A stretch of DNA of 9,696 nucleotides from Asaia bogorensis (GTDB lineage: Bacteria; Pseudomonadota; Alphaproteobacteria; Acetobacterales; Acetobacteraceae): positions 1 to 9,696 of the forward strand of contig CAMBXJ010000127.1 of NCBI GenBank assembly GCA_945871455.1, read 5' to 3'. The notes under the pieces were generated by a model. The model was not told the DNA's origin. It saw nothing but the letters and a program-made list of their open reading frames with translations, and made no database searches. Positions 1 to 4,788 of this stretch are shown here, piece by piece. Position 1 is the stretch's first letter. Each line of letters starts with the position of its first letter. Both the position numbers and the translations under genes were made by a program.

Positions 1-540
1 GGGTCCATCGGCCTCGTTGCGCGCTACATCCGCCAGGCGCCCCCGACCGGTGCGACCGTCACTGAAATCATTTCCAACCAATCGCCAAACAAGGGCCTCG
101 ACCCCGCATCCGACGCGGGCCGCTCCGAGGTGCAGCGCCAGCTTGACGCCATGGCGCAGGTCTTCGTCGACCGCGTCGCGCGCAACCGCTCCACCACTTC
201 GGCGGCGGTCCTTGAACGATTCGGCAAGGGTGGCGTCGAGGTCGGCGCGGCTGCCGTAGCTGCCGGGATGGCAGACCAATTGGGCAGCCTCCGGGATGCC
301 GTCTCAATAGCAGCCGGCGGGGTGCCGGCTCGGACTTTCAACGCAAGGAACCTGACCATGACGACTTCAACCCCAACATCCCCCCAAGGCTCGATCGAAG
401 ACCAGAAGATCGCGGCCGAGTGGGCCAGCGGGCCGGCGATCCGGGCTGAATTTCTGGACAATTTTGCCTCGTTCGCCGCGTATCGCAGGGCCGAAGCCCT
501 CGGCCGTGTTGCGGTCGTTCGCGGTGGGATGACGCGCTGA
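1..540 (+). CDS. S49-family phage capsid maturation protease, C-terminal part (cut by window edge)
   Basis: The frame is open from base 1 and ends with TGA at 538-540, giving 179 residues of a protein that starts left of the window. It opens with GSIGLVARYI, the block that follows the catalytic serine in SppA/protein C-type S49 peptidases. It continues with TEIISNQSPNKGLDPASDAG, QLDAMAQVFVDRVARNR, VLERFGKGG and the GVEVGAAAVAAGMADQLGS ending typical of phage S49 proteases. A variable linker (about residues 110-135) leads to a tail (EWASGPAIRAEF...FAAYRRAEALGRV) often found at the end of phage members. By family knowledge, these enzymes cleave scaffold and capsid proteins during prohead maturation. 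The catalytic residues lie outside the window, so activity cannot be judged. An internal ATG at 130 is not a true start, because the homologous sequence extends upstream of it. Confidence 0.85.
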   Translation, partial: GSIGLVARYIRQAPPTGATVTEIISNQSPNKGLDPASDAGRSEVQRQLDAMAQVFVDRVARNRSTTSAAVLERFGKGGVEVGAAAVAAGMADQLGSLRDAVSIAAGGVPARTFNARNLTMTTSTPTSPQGSIEDQKIAAEWASGPAIRAEFLDNFASFAAYRRAEALGRVAVVRGGMTR

Positions 541-574
541 TCCCGTGCGAGGCAATGAACGCGGGAGGTGATAG

Positions 575-625
575 TCCCCGCCAGCGACCGGGGAGGCTTT
601 TGTTCCTTTCCCCCTCCCCGGTCGC
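575..625 (+). terminator. GC-rich hairpin, possible transcription terminator after the protease gene
   Basis: Positions 585-596 (CGACCGGGGAGG) pair perfectly with 613-624. A further G-C pair (584/625) makes a 13-bp stem around a 16-nt pyrimidine-rich loop. An alternative shorter hairpin uses CCCCG at 576-580 and CGGGG at 589-593, followed by a short CTTTTGTT stretch (597-603), which would be a weak intrinsic terminator for the protease gene. The two structures are mutually exclusive. The long form has no T-run after it, so termination is inference. Confidence 0.45.
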
Positions 626-686
626 GACCTATGCAGGCTCGTGGGTCCTTCCAGAGCGGACATGGGGGGGTTGGCATCCAGCCTCG

Positions 687-1460
687 ATGAAACACCAGCC
701 AAGGGGTCTGAAACCCCGTAACACGGAATCCACGAGGGTTGATGAGGCAGTGCAAACCCAGAAGTCCCGCCGCGACCTCGGCATAGCGCCTGACGCCCTA
801 CTGTCGCCGTCGGCGGCCCGCGTGCGGCGTCTGCGTGGCGAGCGGGCATCGGTTTGCCTGGACTCTGCGCGGGCCGCCCTGGCGTCTTTGGAACCCGGCG
901 GGCACGTTTTCGGTCTGACGAAGGGGCAATTTTCCATGATCGACCTGGCGGCGGCGGTGCTGGAAAAGACCGGGCCAGCGGATGTTGGGCTGTGGACCTG
1001 GGCGATCGCCGATTATGAAGTCCAATGTGTCACTGCGTTCATGACCGACCGGCGCATCCGTTCGTTCCGCTTGGTGCTGGATTACTCGGGCGCGCGGCGC
1101 GAGTCGGCGTTGCTGTCGGACCTGCAAGGCCGGTTTGGGGCGGACTGCATCCGGGTCACGAAAACCCACGCCAAGATTGTCACGATCGCGACCGAGTGCG
1201 GGTGGCGCGTGACGATCCGTGGGTCAATGAATCTGAACATGAACCCCCGTTTCGAGCAATTCGACGTGTCGGACGCGGACGGCGCCTTCGATGTCGTCAA
1301 CGGTATGATGGCGGAGCTGTGGGAGCGGGGGCCGGCTCTGGCAGTCGATCAGGCGACGAACGCAACGGCCCGGGACCTGCTGCAAGTTGGTGGTGCGCCG
1401 ACGCTGCCGGAGTGGGCGGCGGGCCTGAACGCCCGGAGAAACTGGTGGGTGCCGAAATGA
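687..1460 (+). CDS. Phage-associated protein with a single phospholipase D-like (HKD-type) motif
   Basis: About 236-257 aa depending on the start. The ATG at 687 is the first after the hairpin, but it lacks a clear Shine-Dalgarno. A GTG at 750, 11 nt after GAGGG, would start just before the RRDLGIAPDALLSP block and is a good alternative. An ATG at 555 would run the gene through the hairpin and is less likely. The core reads EPGGHVFGLTKGQFSMIDLA, then LWTWAIADYEV, then FRLVLDYSGA, then THAKIVTIAT (His codon at 1167) and RGSMNLNMNPRFEQFDV. H-x-K followed by G-S-x-N and N-x-R-x-E resembles the HKD motif of the PLD superfamily. The usual Asp five residues after the Lys is missing (Ala). One motif per chain fits the Nuc-like proteins that act as dimers. 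Its stop overlaps the small terminase start (ATGA), so it sits in the packaging operon. A nuclease role is inference. Confidence 0.75.
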   Translation: MKHQPRGLKPRNTESTRVDEAVQTQKSRRDLGIAPDALLSPSAARVRRLRGERASVCLDSARAALASLEPGGHVFGLTKGQFSMIDLAAAVLEKTGPADVGLWTWAIADYEVQCVTAFMTDRRIRSFRLVLDYSGARRESALLSDLQGRFGADCIRVTKTHAKIVTIATECGWRVTIRGSMNLNMNPRFEQFDVSDADGAFDVVNGMMAELWERGPALAVDQATNATARDLLQVGGAPTLPEWAAGLNARRNWWVPK

Positions 1461-1795
1461 GCCGAGTTGTCGAATTGCCCCGACCTGGTCGGCGCGGCCC
1501 CGTCGTCCCTCCCGCACCCGAGCACATCACCGGCCTGGCGGCCGAGGAATGGGCGCGCGTGGCTGCTGTCCTGGTCGAACGCGGAGACCTCGATGCGGCG
1601 ATCCTCGGGACGCTGGAAGCCTACGCGATCAACTATGCTCGGTGGCGCGAGGCTGAGGACCACGTCGCGGAACATGGAATCCAGGTATCGGCGCCTCGCA
1701 CCGGTCTGCCGATCGACAATCCCTATCTGTCGGTCAGCAATCGCGCGGCCGCGTTGATGTTGAAGATGGCCAAGGCTTTGAGGGTGTTGCCATGA
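1457..1795 (+). CDS. Phage terminase small subunit, P27 family
   Basis: 112 aa. The ATG at 1457 overlaps the previous stop (ATGA), with GGTGGG a few bases upstream. The sequence has a Pro/Arg-rich N-terminus, then PEHITGLAAEEWARVAAVLVERG, then LEAYAINYARWREAEDHVAEHG, then TGLPIDNPYLSVSNRAAALMLKMAKALRV. This is the helical layout and Asn-Pro-motif of P27-type small terminases, including the N-P-x-L-S/x-x-x-N/A-x-x-x-M-x-K region near the C-terminus. By family knowledge, it binds phage DNA near the packaging site and recruits the large subunit. The length is normal to slightly short for the family. It also overlaps the next gene by ATGA, so translation is probably coupled. It appears intact, while its large-subunit partner is broken. 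Confidence 0.85.
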   Translation: MSRVVELPRPGRRGPVVPPAPEHITGLAAEEWARVAAVLVERGDLDAAILGTLEAYAINYARWREAEDHVAEHGIQVSAPRTGLPIDNPYLSVSNRAAALMLKMAKALRVLP

Positions 1796-2355
1796 ACCAA
1801 GCGGACTTTGCCCGGCTGCATGGGGTTTCACGCAAGACGGTGACGGCGTGGAAACATCAGGGCCGGATCGTCATGCGTGGCACCAACGTCGATGTGCAGG
1901 AGTCGGAGACGCGGCTTCGCGACGCCGGGCTGGGGCGGTTCCGTGGCCTGGCGGACGATGCCGAGGCTGTTGACCTGCCAGTGCCGATACCCGGCGCCGA
2001 GGCGGACCCCGACACCATGGCGGCGTTCCTGACCGGACTCCTCAGCGGAAAATTCGGGGAGCGATCGACGGCGGAGAAGATCAAAGAAAACGCCCTTGCC
2101 GGCATCCGCGCCCTGGAACTGCAAACCAAAGCCGGAACGCTGATGGAAACCGAGGCAGCCGAGCGGCTGTTCTTCGATGCGGCGCGATCTGAGCGGGATC
2201 ACTGGATGAACTGGCCGGCGCGGGTTGGTCCCGAGTTGGCGGCCGAACTGGACCTGCCGGCGGATCGCATAACGGCGGCGCTGGTGCGGTTGGTTCATAG
2301 CGAATTGGCGGACCGTGGCGAGCCAGAAGCAGATTTCGCTACCAGGAGCGGGTGA
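1792..2355 (+). CDS. Nu1-like HTH DNA-packaging protein (second terminase-small-type protein)
   Basis: 187 aa; ATG at 1792 overlaps the preceding stop, with GAGGGTG 6-7 nt upstream as ribosome binding site. Residues 1-30 (MNQADFARLHGVSRKTVTAW plus KHQGRI) form a winged-helix/HTH as in phage lambda Nu1 (small terminase). Central residues (TAEKIKENALAGIRALELQT) and the region ERLFFDAARSERDHWMNWPA are typical of proteins annotated as phage packaging protein Nu1 or 'elements of external origin' next to GpA-type large terminases. The C-terminal helices (LAAELDLPADRITAALVRLV) complete the family pattern. Two different small-terminase-type proteins in a row is unusual; this one is the more natural partner for the GpA-type remnant that follows, which overlaps it by 41 bases. 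Confidence 0.82.
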   Translation: MNQADFARLHGVSRKTVTAWKHQGRIVMRGTNVDVQESETRLRDAGLGRFRGLADDAEAVDLPVPIPGAEADPDTMAAFLTGLLSGKFGERSTAEKIKENALAGIRALELQTKAGTLMETEAAERLFFDAARSERDHWMNWPARVGPELAAELDLPADRITAALVRLVHSELADRGEPEADFATRSG

Positions 2356-2490
2356 CCGCCTACTAACCGCCTGGCGCCGTGGCCTAACGCCCCCGCCCCG
2401 GATCACGGTCCCGGAGTGGGCGGATCGGTATCGGCGCCTCGCTGGCGAGAGTGGATCAACTCAGGGCCGGTGGCGGTTCAATCGTAGGGG
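2315..2490 (+). pseudogene. Phage terminase large subunit (GpA type), N-terminal fragment only
   Basis: Starts at GTG 2315 inside the end of the Nu1-like gene. The first ~55 residues include LPGAGDRLLTAWRRGLTPPP, ITVPEWADRYRRLAGES and TQGRWRF, which match the start of GpA-type large terminases (T-V-x-E-W-A-D-x-x-R-x-L, then G-R-W). After about position 2480 the similarity ends. The frame stays open to a stop at 2792-2794, but that stretch is antisense to the 83-aa minus-strand gene and has no terminase character. The Walker A/B ATPase motifs and the nuclease domain (the whole motor) are therefore absent. The break coincides with the stop codon of the minus-strand gene (2478-2480), marking a deletion or recombination junction. 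Full-length members are roughly 600-700 aa, so over 90% is lost. Confidence 0.8.
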
Positions 2491-2729
2491 TCTGGATGTC
2501 GGAGCGCCCATAGCCTCTCATGGGCAGCGATCAGACTGTCCCGTGCCCGGCGATCAATACCATCGGCCTGCCGCCGCGCTATGGTTTCGAGGACCTCCAG
2601 CAATTGCGCCGCGACTTCATAATCGCCTTCGTCACAGGCTTGATGGAACGCGATCACGATCTTATCGGACAAGCGGCGGGTGTATCTGGACCTGCCGGTG
2701 GTTATCCCGTCGCTTGTTTGGTCCATCAT
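2478..2729 (-). CDS. Conserved hypothetical small helical protein (AFHQACDEGD motif)
   Basis: 83 aa, ATG at 2729 (a second ATG follows directly), with CAGGG about 12-16 nt upstream. The core reads KIVIAFHQACDEGDYEVAAQ, continues LLEVLETIARR, then RDSLIAAHERLWALRHP. This is two or three amphipathic helices in a TPR-like spacing. I recall small proteins with this H-Q-A-C-D-x-G-D-x-x-V-A-x-x-L-L pattern from Rhodospirillales genomes, with no known function; that is memory, not a search. Its start lies 24 bases after the stop of the membrane-protein gene, so the two are probably one leftward transcript. Its last codons abut the broken terminase; whether the native C-terminus survives is uncertain. 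Confidence 0.7.
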   Translation of the reverse strand: MMDQTSDGITTGRSRYTRRLSDKIVIAFHQACDEGDYEVAAQLLEVLETIARRQADGIDRRARDSLIAAHERLWALRHPDPYD

Positions 2730-2753
2730 CGCGTCGTCAGCCCTGTTTGCACT

Positions 2754-2918
2754 CTATGCAAAAAATAACCGCCAGATCGCAGTGCCGACAATGACCCAAA
2801 ATAGGGTGCCCACCAGGGCGGAGATGATGATGCCCTTTGCGGCTCGCAGACTATCGTGGGCTGGCCATTCCGGTTCATTGATGAGCGGCAGGTCTATTGG
2901 ACGAGTGGCTTTCACCAT
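2754..2918 (-). CDS. Small single-span membrane protein (54 aa), function unknown
   Basis: Found by translating the minus strand: ATG at 2916-2918, stop TAG at 2754-2756. The N-terminal half is soluble (MVKATRPIDLPLINEPEWPA, then HDSLRAAK). The C-terminal half (residues 29-53, GIIISALVGTLFWVIVGTAI then WRLFF) is an uninterrupted hydrophobic helix, long enough to cross the membrane once. The R/K residues just before the helix suggest a cytoplasmic N-terminus. A weak AGGA lies about 9 nt upstream, and a promoter-like TATAAA is 50 nt upstream. It precedes the 83-aa gene by 24 nt. No family is recognised. A phage lysis or superinfection-exclusion role is conceivable but unsupported. Confidence 0.6.
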   Translation of the reverse strand: MVKATRPIDLPLINEPEWPAHDSLRAAKGIIISALVGTLFWVIVGTAIWRLFFA

Positions 2919-2967
2919 AGCATCGGTCCTAACGGGTTGCCGGACTGGCCTTCTCCCGTGAGACTCA

Positions 2968-2998
2968 TTTATATGACGGACTTCACACGCAGGGTGTG
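2968..2998 (-). promoter_or_regulatory. Possible promoter with overlapping dyad, reading toward the membrane-protein gene
   Basis: On the minus strand, TATAAA (2968-2973) is a five-of-six match to a -10 box, in an otherwise GC-rich stretch. It lies 50 bases before the ATG at 2918. A small dyad, CACAC-N5-GTGTG (2984-2998), sits where the spacer and -35 would be, as an operator might. No good -35 hexamer is visible, so this is tentative. Confidence 0.28.
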
Positions 2999-3005
2999 AT
3001 GTGGA

Positions 3006-3272
3006 TTACACCCAGTCCAGTAGGGCATCGGCATCGGCTGGGGGGAGGGCGGCGACCTCGGCGTGGTGTTTGAACGAAAGATTGTCCCGCCGGCGGGACA
3101 GTCCGAACGTGGCACAGATGGTCGCAGCATTCCGGCATGTCTGGTAGGATGGCCCGTCCCACCCCTCAGCCTCAACAATCGCCTTCCTCTCCCCGTAGCG
3201 GCTTTCCCCGAACGCCCCCCAGTCGCCTATCCACCAGGAGACGGACCCTCCCGGCGCGCACGCACAACAAGT
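3006..3272 (-). pseudogene. Remnant of an LmbU-like gene (no start codon, truncated)
   Basis: Minus-strand frame open from 3272 (after a TGA at 3273-3275) to TAA at 3006-3008, with no ATG, GTG or TTG before the conserved part. It reads SVSWWIGDWGAFGESRYGER, then KAIVEAEGWDGPSYQTCRNA, then ATICATFGLSRRRDNLSFKH, then HAEVAALPPADADALLDWV. The W-W-I-G-D-W, Y-G-E-R, S-R-R-R-x-x-L-S-F-x-H-H-A-E-V-A-x-L-P and L-L-D-W blocks in this order are those of LmbU-type and related proteins found in actinobacterial regulators and in phage or plasmid genes. The usual N-terminal lead is missing, and the frame stops right after LLDW where family members normally continue. I read it as a fragment trimmed at both ends. 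Its first 46 bases overlap the end of the 81-aa gene upstream. Confidence 0.65.
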
Positions 3273-3472
3273 TCAATTCGGTCTGGCATGTGCCGACTCG
3301 CCATCACCAACACATGCCTTTCCACCAGGTCCCGCGCCTCCTGGAGACCAAATGGCGCACCAGGCGACCGGGACCAGGTCAGCAAGCTGCTGTGCTCTGG
3401 ATCACGCGGACGAGTGGCAATCGCCGTCCATTCGATGGGAAGTTCCAGTTCGGCGCCTTCGGTCTCTCCCAC
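3227..3472 (-). CDS. Hypothetical protein downstream of the cold-shock gene
   Basis: 81 aa from a GTG at 3470-3472 to TAG at 3227-3229. The start lies 9 bases after the cold-shock stop codon and in the same reading frame, so the cold-shock TGA is the only in-frame stop between them. The sequence is balanced and protein-like: GAELELPIEWTAIATRPRDP, then LLTWSRSPGAPFGLQEARDL, then VLVMASRHMPDRIELVVRAR. It looks like a small mixed alpha/beta fold, with no membrane segment, signal peptide or cysteine cluster. No good Shine-Dalgarno precedes the GTG, so expression probably relies on translational coupling. The C-terminal end (REGPSPGG) runs into the LmbU-like remnant in another frame and may not be native. 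The family is not recognised. Confidence 0.6.
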   Translation of the reverse strand: MGETEGAELELPIEWTAIATRPRDPEHSSLLTWSRSPGAPFGLQEARDLVERHVLVMASRHMPDRIELVVRARREGPSPGG

Positions 3473-3481
3473 GGGCGCTGA

Positions 3482-3688
3482 TCACCCAGCTTGAAGGTTC
3501 TCTGCGGAGGATTTGCCGCCCTTACCGGCCACGACCTCGAAGCGGATTTTCTGGCCTTCGTCTAGGGTGTGCATCCCAGCGGCTTGAACGGCGGAAATGT
3601 GCACGAACACATCCTTGGACCCGTCATCCGGCTGGACGAACCCATAGCCTTTGGTCGAATTGAACCACTTCACTGTGCCCGTTGCCAT
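3482..3688 (-). CDS. cspA: CspA-type cold-shock protein
   Basis: 68 aa, normal full length for the family. ATG at 3688 with a strong GGGAGG six or so bases upstream. It is a single OB-fold cold-shock domain: MATGTVKWFNSTKGYGF at the start, RNP1 KGYGFVQ (residues 13-19), RNP2 VFVHIS (27-32), and the closing strand region IRFEVVAGKGGKSSAENLQ. The aromatic residues that stack on single-stranded nucleic acid are present (W8, F9, Y15, F17, F28, H30). By family knowledge, it is a cytoplasmic RNA/ssDNA-binding chaperone that melts mRNA structure. It lies between a four-cysteine protein and an unknown gene, all leftward. Small Csp genes are common both as chromosomal paralogues and within alphaproteobacterial prophages. 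The symbol denotes the family only. Confidence 0.93.
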   Translation of the reverse strand: MATGTVKWFNSTKGYGFVQPDDGSKDVFVHISAVQAAGMHTLDEGQKIRFEVVAGKGGKSSAENLQAG

Positions 3689-3756
3689 ATCCGCCTCCCC
3701 AGCACCGCCCCAACGGTCGGATGCGATGCGATGTCACAATATGCCGGTGTCGGCCC

Positions 3757-4086
3757 TCACCGTCCATCGGTCGCGTCCGAGATGAGAACCACCGGCCGGC
3801 GCTGGCCATCTTGGACCACCTGAATACGCTCCATCGACCGCTCCATCATCAGCGCAAGCGACGGCGCCTGCCGGCACCACTGGCACCGATATCGTCGGAC
3901 AAGTTCCCCTATCGTTGCCGCGGCGCCAAACTTCATGGCCAGTCCGACCCATGCGGTCTCGACCCGCCCGCCGCACCGGCACTCAAAGCGCACAAAGGCT
4001 CCTGGGTATTGCTCTGGCGGCGCCGCAAGGGCCTCGGCGGCGGAGGCAGGCCAGTCCAACCTATCAGCATGTGAGTTTTCGGCCAT
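3757..4086 (-). CDS. Small four-cysteine (putative zinc-ribbon) protein
   Basis: 109 aa from ATG 4086, preceded by GGCGGGGAC about 6 nt upstream. An in-frame GTG at 4158 would put the start inside the terminator and is less likely. Cysteines form C36-x-C38 (FECRCGGRVE) and C68-x2-C71 (RRYRCQWCRQ), separated by 29 residues of helix (GLAMKFGAAATIGELVRRY), an arrangement suited to one structural zinc. The remaining C-terminal part (MERIQVVQDGQRRPVVLISD) looks like beta strands. Similar small C-x-C...C-x-x-C proteins are frequent, unnamed genes in alphaproteobacteria and their prophages. It precedes the cold-shock gene by 68 nt and is probably in the same transcript. Metal binding is inferred from spacing; function is unknown. 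Confidence 0.72.
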   Translation of the reverse strand: MAENSHADRLDWPASAAEALAAPPEQYPGAFVRFECRCGGRVETAWVGLAMKFGAAATIGELVRRYRCQWCRQAPSLALMMERSMERIQVVQDGQRRPVVLISDATDGR

Positions 4087-4156
4087 CAATTGTCCCCGCC
4101 TCGTCCCGTAGCATGGCATTTGATCGCCGGAACCGGAAAGGGCTTCTCCCCGACAC

Positions 4157-4185
4157 AAAAAAGCCGGCCTAACGCAAGGCCGGCT
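4157..4185 (-). terminator. Strong intrinsic terminator (leftward)
   Basis: Perfect 8-bp stem AGCCGGCC (4162-4169) / GGCCGGCT (4178-4185) with an 8-nt loop. On the minus strand it is followed by six T (complement of A4157-4162). It ends transcription of the 81-aa four-cysteine gene at 4297-4542 and separates it from the gene starting at 4086. In the plus direction the tail is only TATTTG. Confidence 0.85.
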
Positions 4186-4186
4186 A

Positions 4187-4296
4187 TTTGAGGTTGGGTT
4201 GGCGCAACGTTAATGTGTTGCTCAGGGGACGGTAGAAGCTACGCGTCGCGTTGTCATCACGTAATCGCGACCCTGGGGAGGATTAAGCGCGTCCTG
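4187..4296. other. Short gap between terminator and the DCGRC gene
   Basis: This is the 3' untranslated stretch of the 81-aa cysteine-containing gene, before its terminator. I see no open frame, tRNA or clear repeat in it. Confidence 0.5.
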
Positions 4297-4542
4297 CTAT
4301 TTGAACACCGCCACCAATCCCGGGAACCGCACGCCGCACACGTCGAAGCCGCGCTGCTCGATCATGCGCGGACAGTCAGCAGCCAGGATGCGGCCGACCG
4401 CAGGCATGGGCATGTCGGGGCCGTGTTCGGCCAGCAACCGGTCGAGGCTCAGGCGGCCGTGGCGCTCGCAGCGACCACAATCAACGTCGAGATGGGGGAG
4501 GCGTTGCGCGACCTGGCCCAAGAGGATGACACCGGTGGGCAT
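4297..4542 (-). CDS. Small cysteine-containing hypothetical protein (DCGRC motif)
   Basis: 81 aa, ATG at 4542; no strong Shine-Dalgarno. The pattern GQVAQRLPHLDVDCGRCERH, then GRLSLDRLLAEHGPDMPMPA, then VGRILAADCPRM and VCGVRFPGL is one I recognise as a recurring conserved hypothetical in alphaproteobacterial genomes and prophages (C-x-x-C, A-E-H-G, M-P-x-P, D-C-P). Cysteines C22 and C25 plus C57 and C69 could bind one metal ion. No function is known to me. The gene is followed 112 bases later by a strong terminator, so it is a single-gene unit between the tRNA and the cold-shock cluster. Confidence 0.72.
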   Translation of the reverse strand: MPTGVILLGQVAQRLPHLDVDCGRCERHGRLSLDRLLAEHGPDMPMPAVGRILAADCPRMIEQRGFDVCGVRFPGLVAVFK

Positions 4543-4627
4543 GGTGATTGGCGTTCAGCCTATGCCGTATATTTGCCGTATGAACCTAGGTCGGCCGGGA
4601 TATCAACCTCTAGACCATTGATTTCCT

Positions 4628-4703
4628 TGGCGTCCCGTACGGGGTTCGAACCCGTGTTACCAACGTGAAAGGCTGGTGTCCTAGGCCACTAGACGAACGG
4701 GAC
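4628..4703 (-). tRNA. tRNA-Glu (anticodon UUC), CCA encoded
   Basis: Cloverleaf on the minus strand. The acceptor stem GTCCCGT (4703-4697) pairs with ACGGGAC (4638-4632). Discriminator G is at 4631 and the encoded CCA at 4630-4628. The D-arm region reads TCGTCTAGTGGCCTAGGACA, as in other bacterial tRNA-Glu genes. The anticodon stem is CCAGC/GTTGG around the loop CTTTCAC, with anticodon TTC at 4669-4667. The T-loop GGTTCGAACC is present. The total is 76 nt with CCA. The 3' end faces the phage-like region, as expected for an integration target. Confidence 0.97.
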
Positions 4704-4754
4704 AGACCGACCCAAAGCAGCATCCCAATCCGCGGACGCCCCTAAGGCCGGCGG

Positions 4755-4783
4755 TGGGTAGCGGACCGCATCCCCCCGGTCAA
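4755..4783 (-). promoter_or_regulatory. Weak candidate promoter for tRNA-Glu
   Basis: On the minus strand, TTGACC (4783-4778) and TACCCA (4760-4755) are separated by 17 bases. The -35 is good but the -10 is poor. It would start transcription about 45 bases before the tRNA 5' end, just after the recJ stop codon. The tRNA could equally be read from the glpX-recJ transcript. Confidence 0.25.
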
Positions 4784-4788
4784 GTCAC

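Noticed and set aside
702..720. GGGGT...ACCCC mini-hairpin and an AACCCCGTA match to the tRNA-Glu 3' region, considered as an att remnant
   Set aside because: Only about nine bases match and they are not at a gene-content boundary; too short to call.
24..755. A 243-codon open frame on the minus strand at the left end
   Set aside because: It is antisense to the S49 protease and the hairpin, with a Cys/Arg/Pro-rich shadow composition.
3083..3100. Perfect 18-bp palindrome TGTCCCGCCGGCGGGACA
   Set aside because: It lies inside the LmbU-like remnant and encodes the conserved S-R-R-R-D stretch, so coding constraint in GC-rich DNA explains it; no gene start is near enough to suggest an operator.
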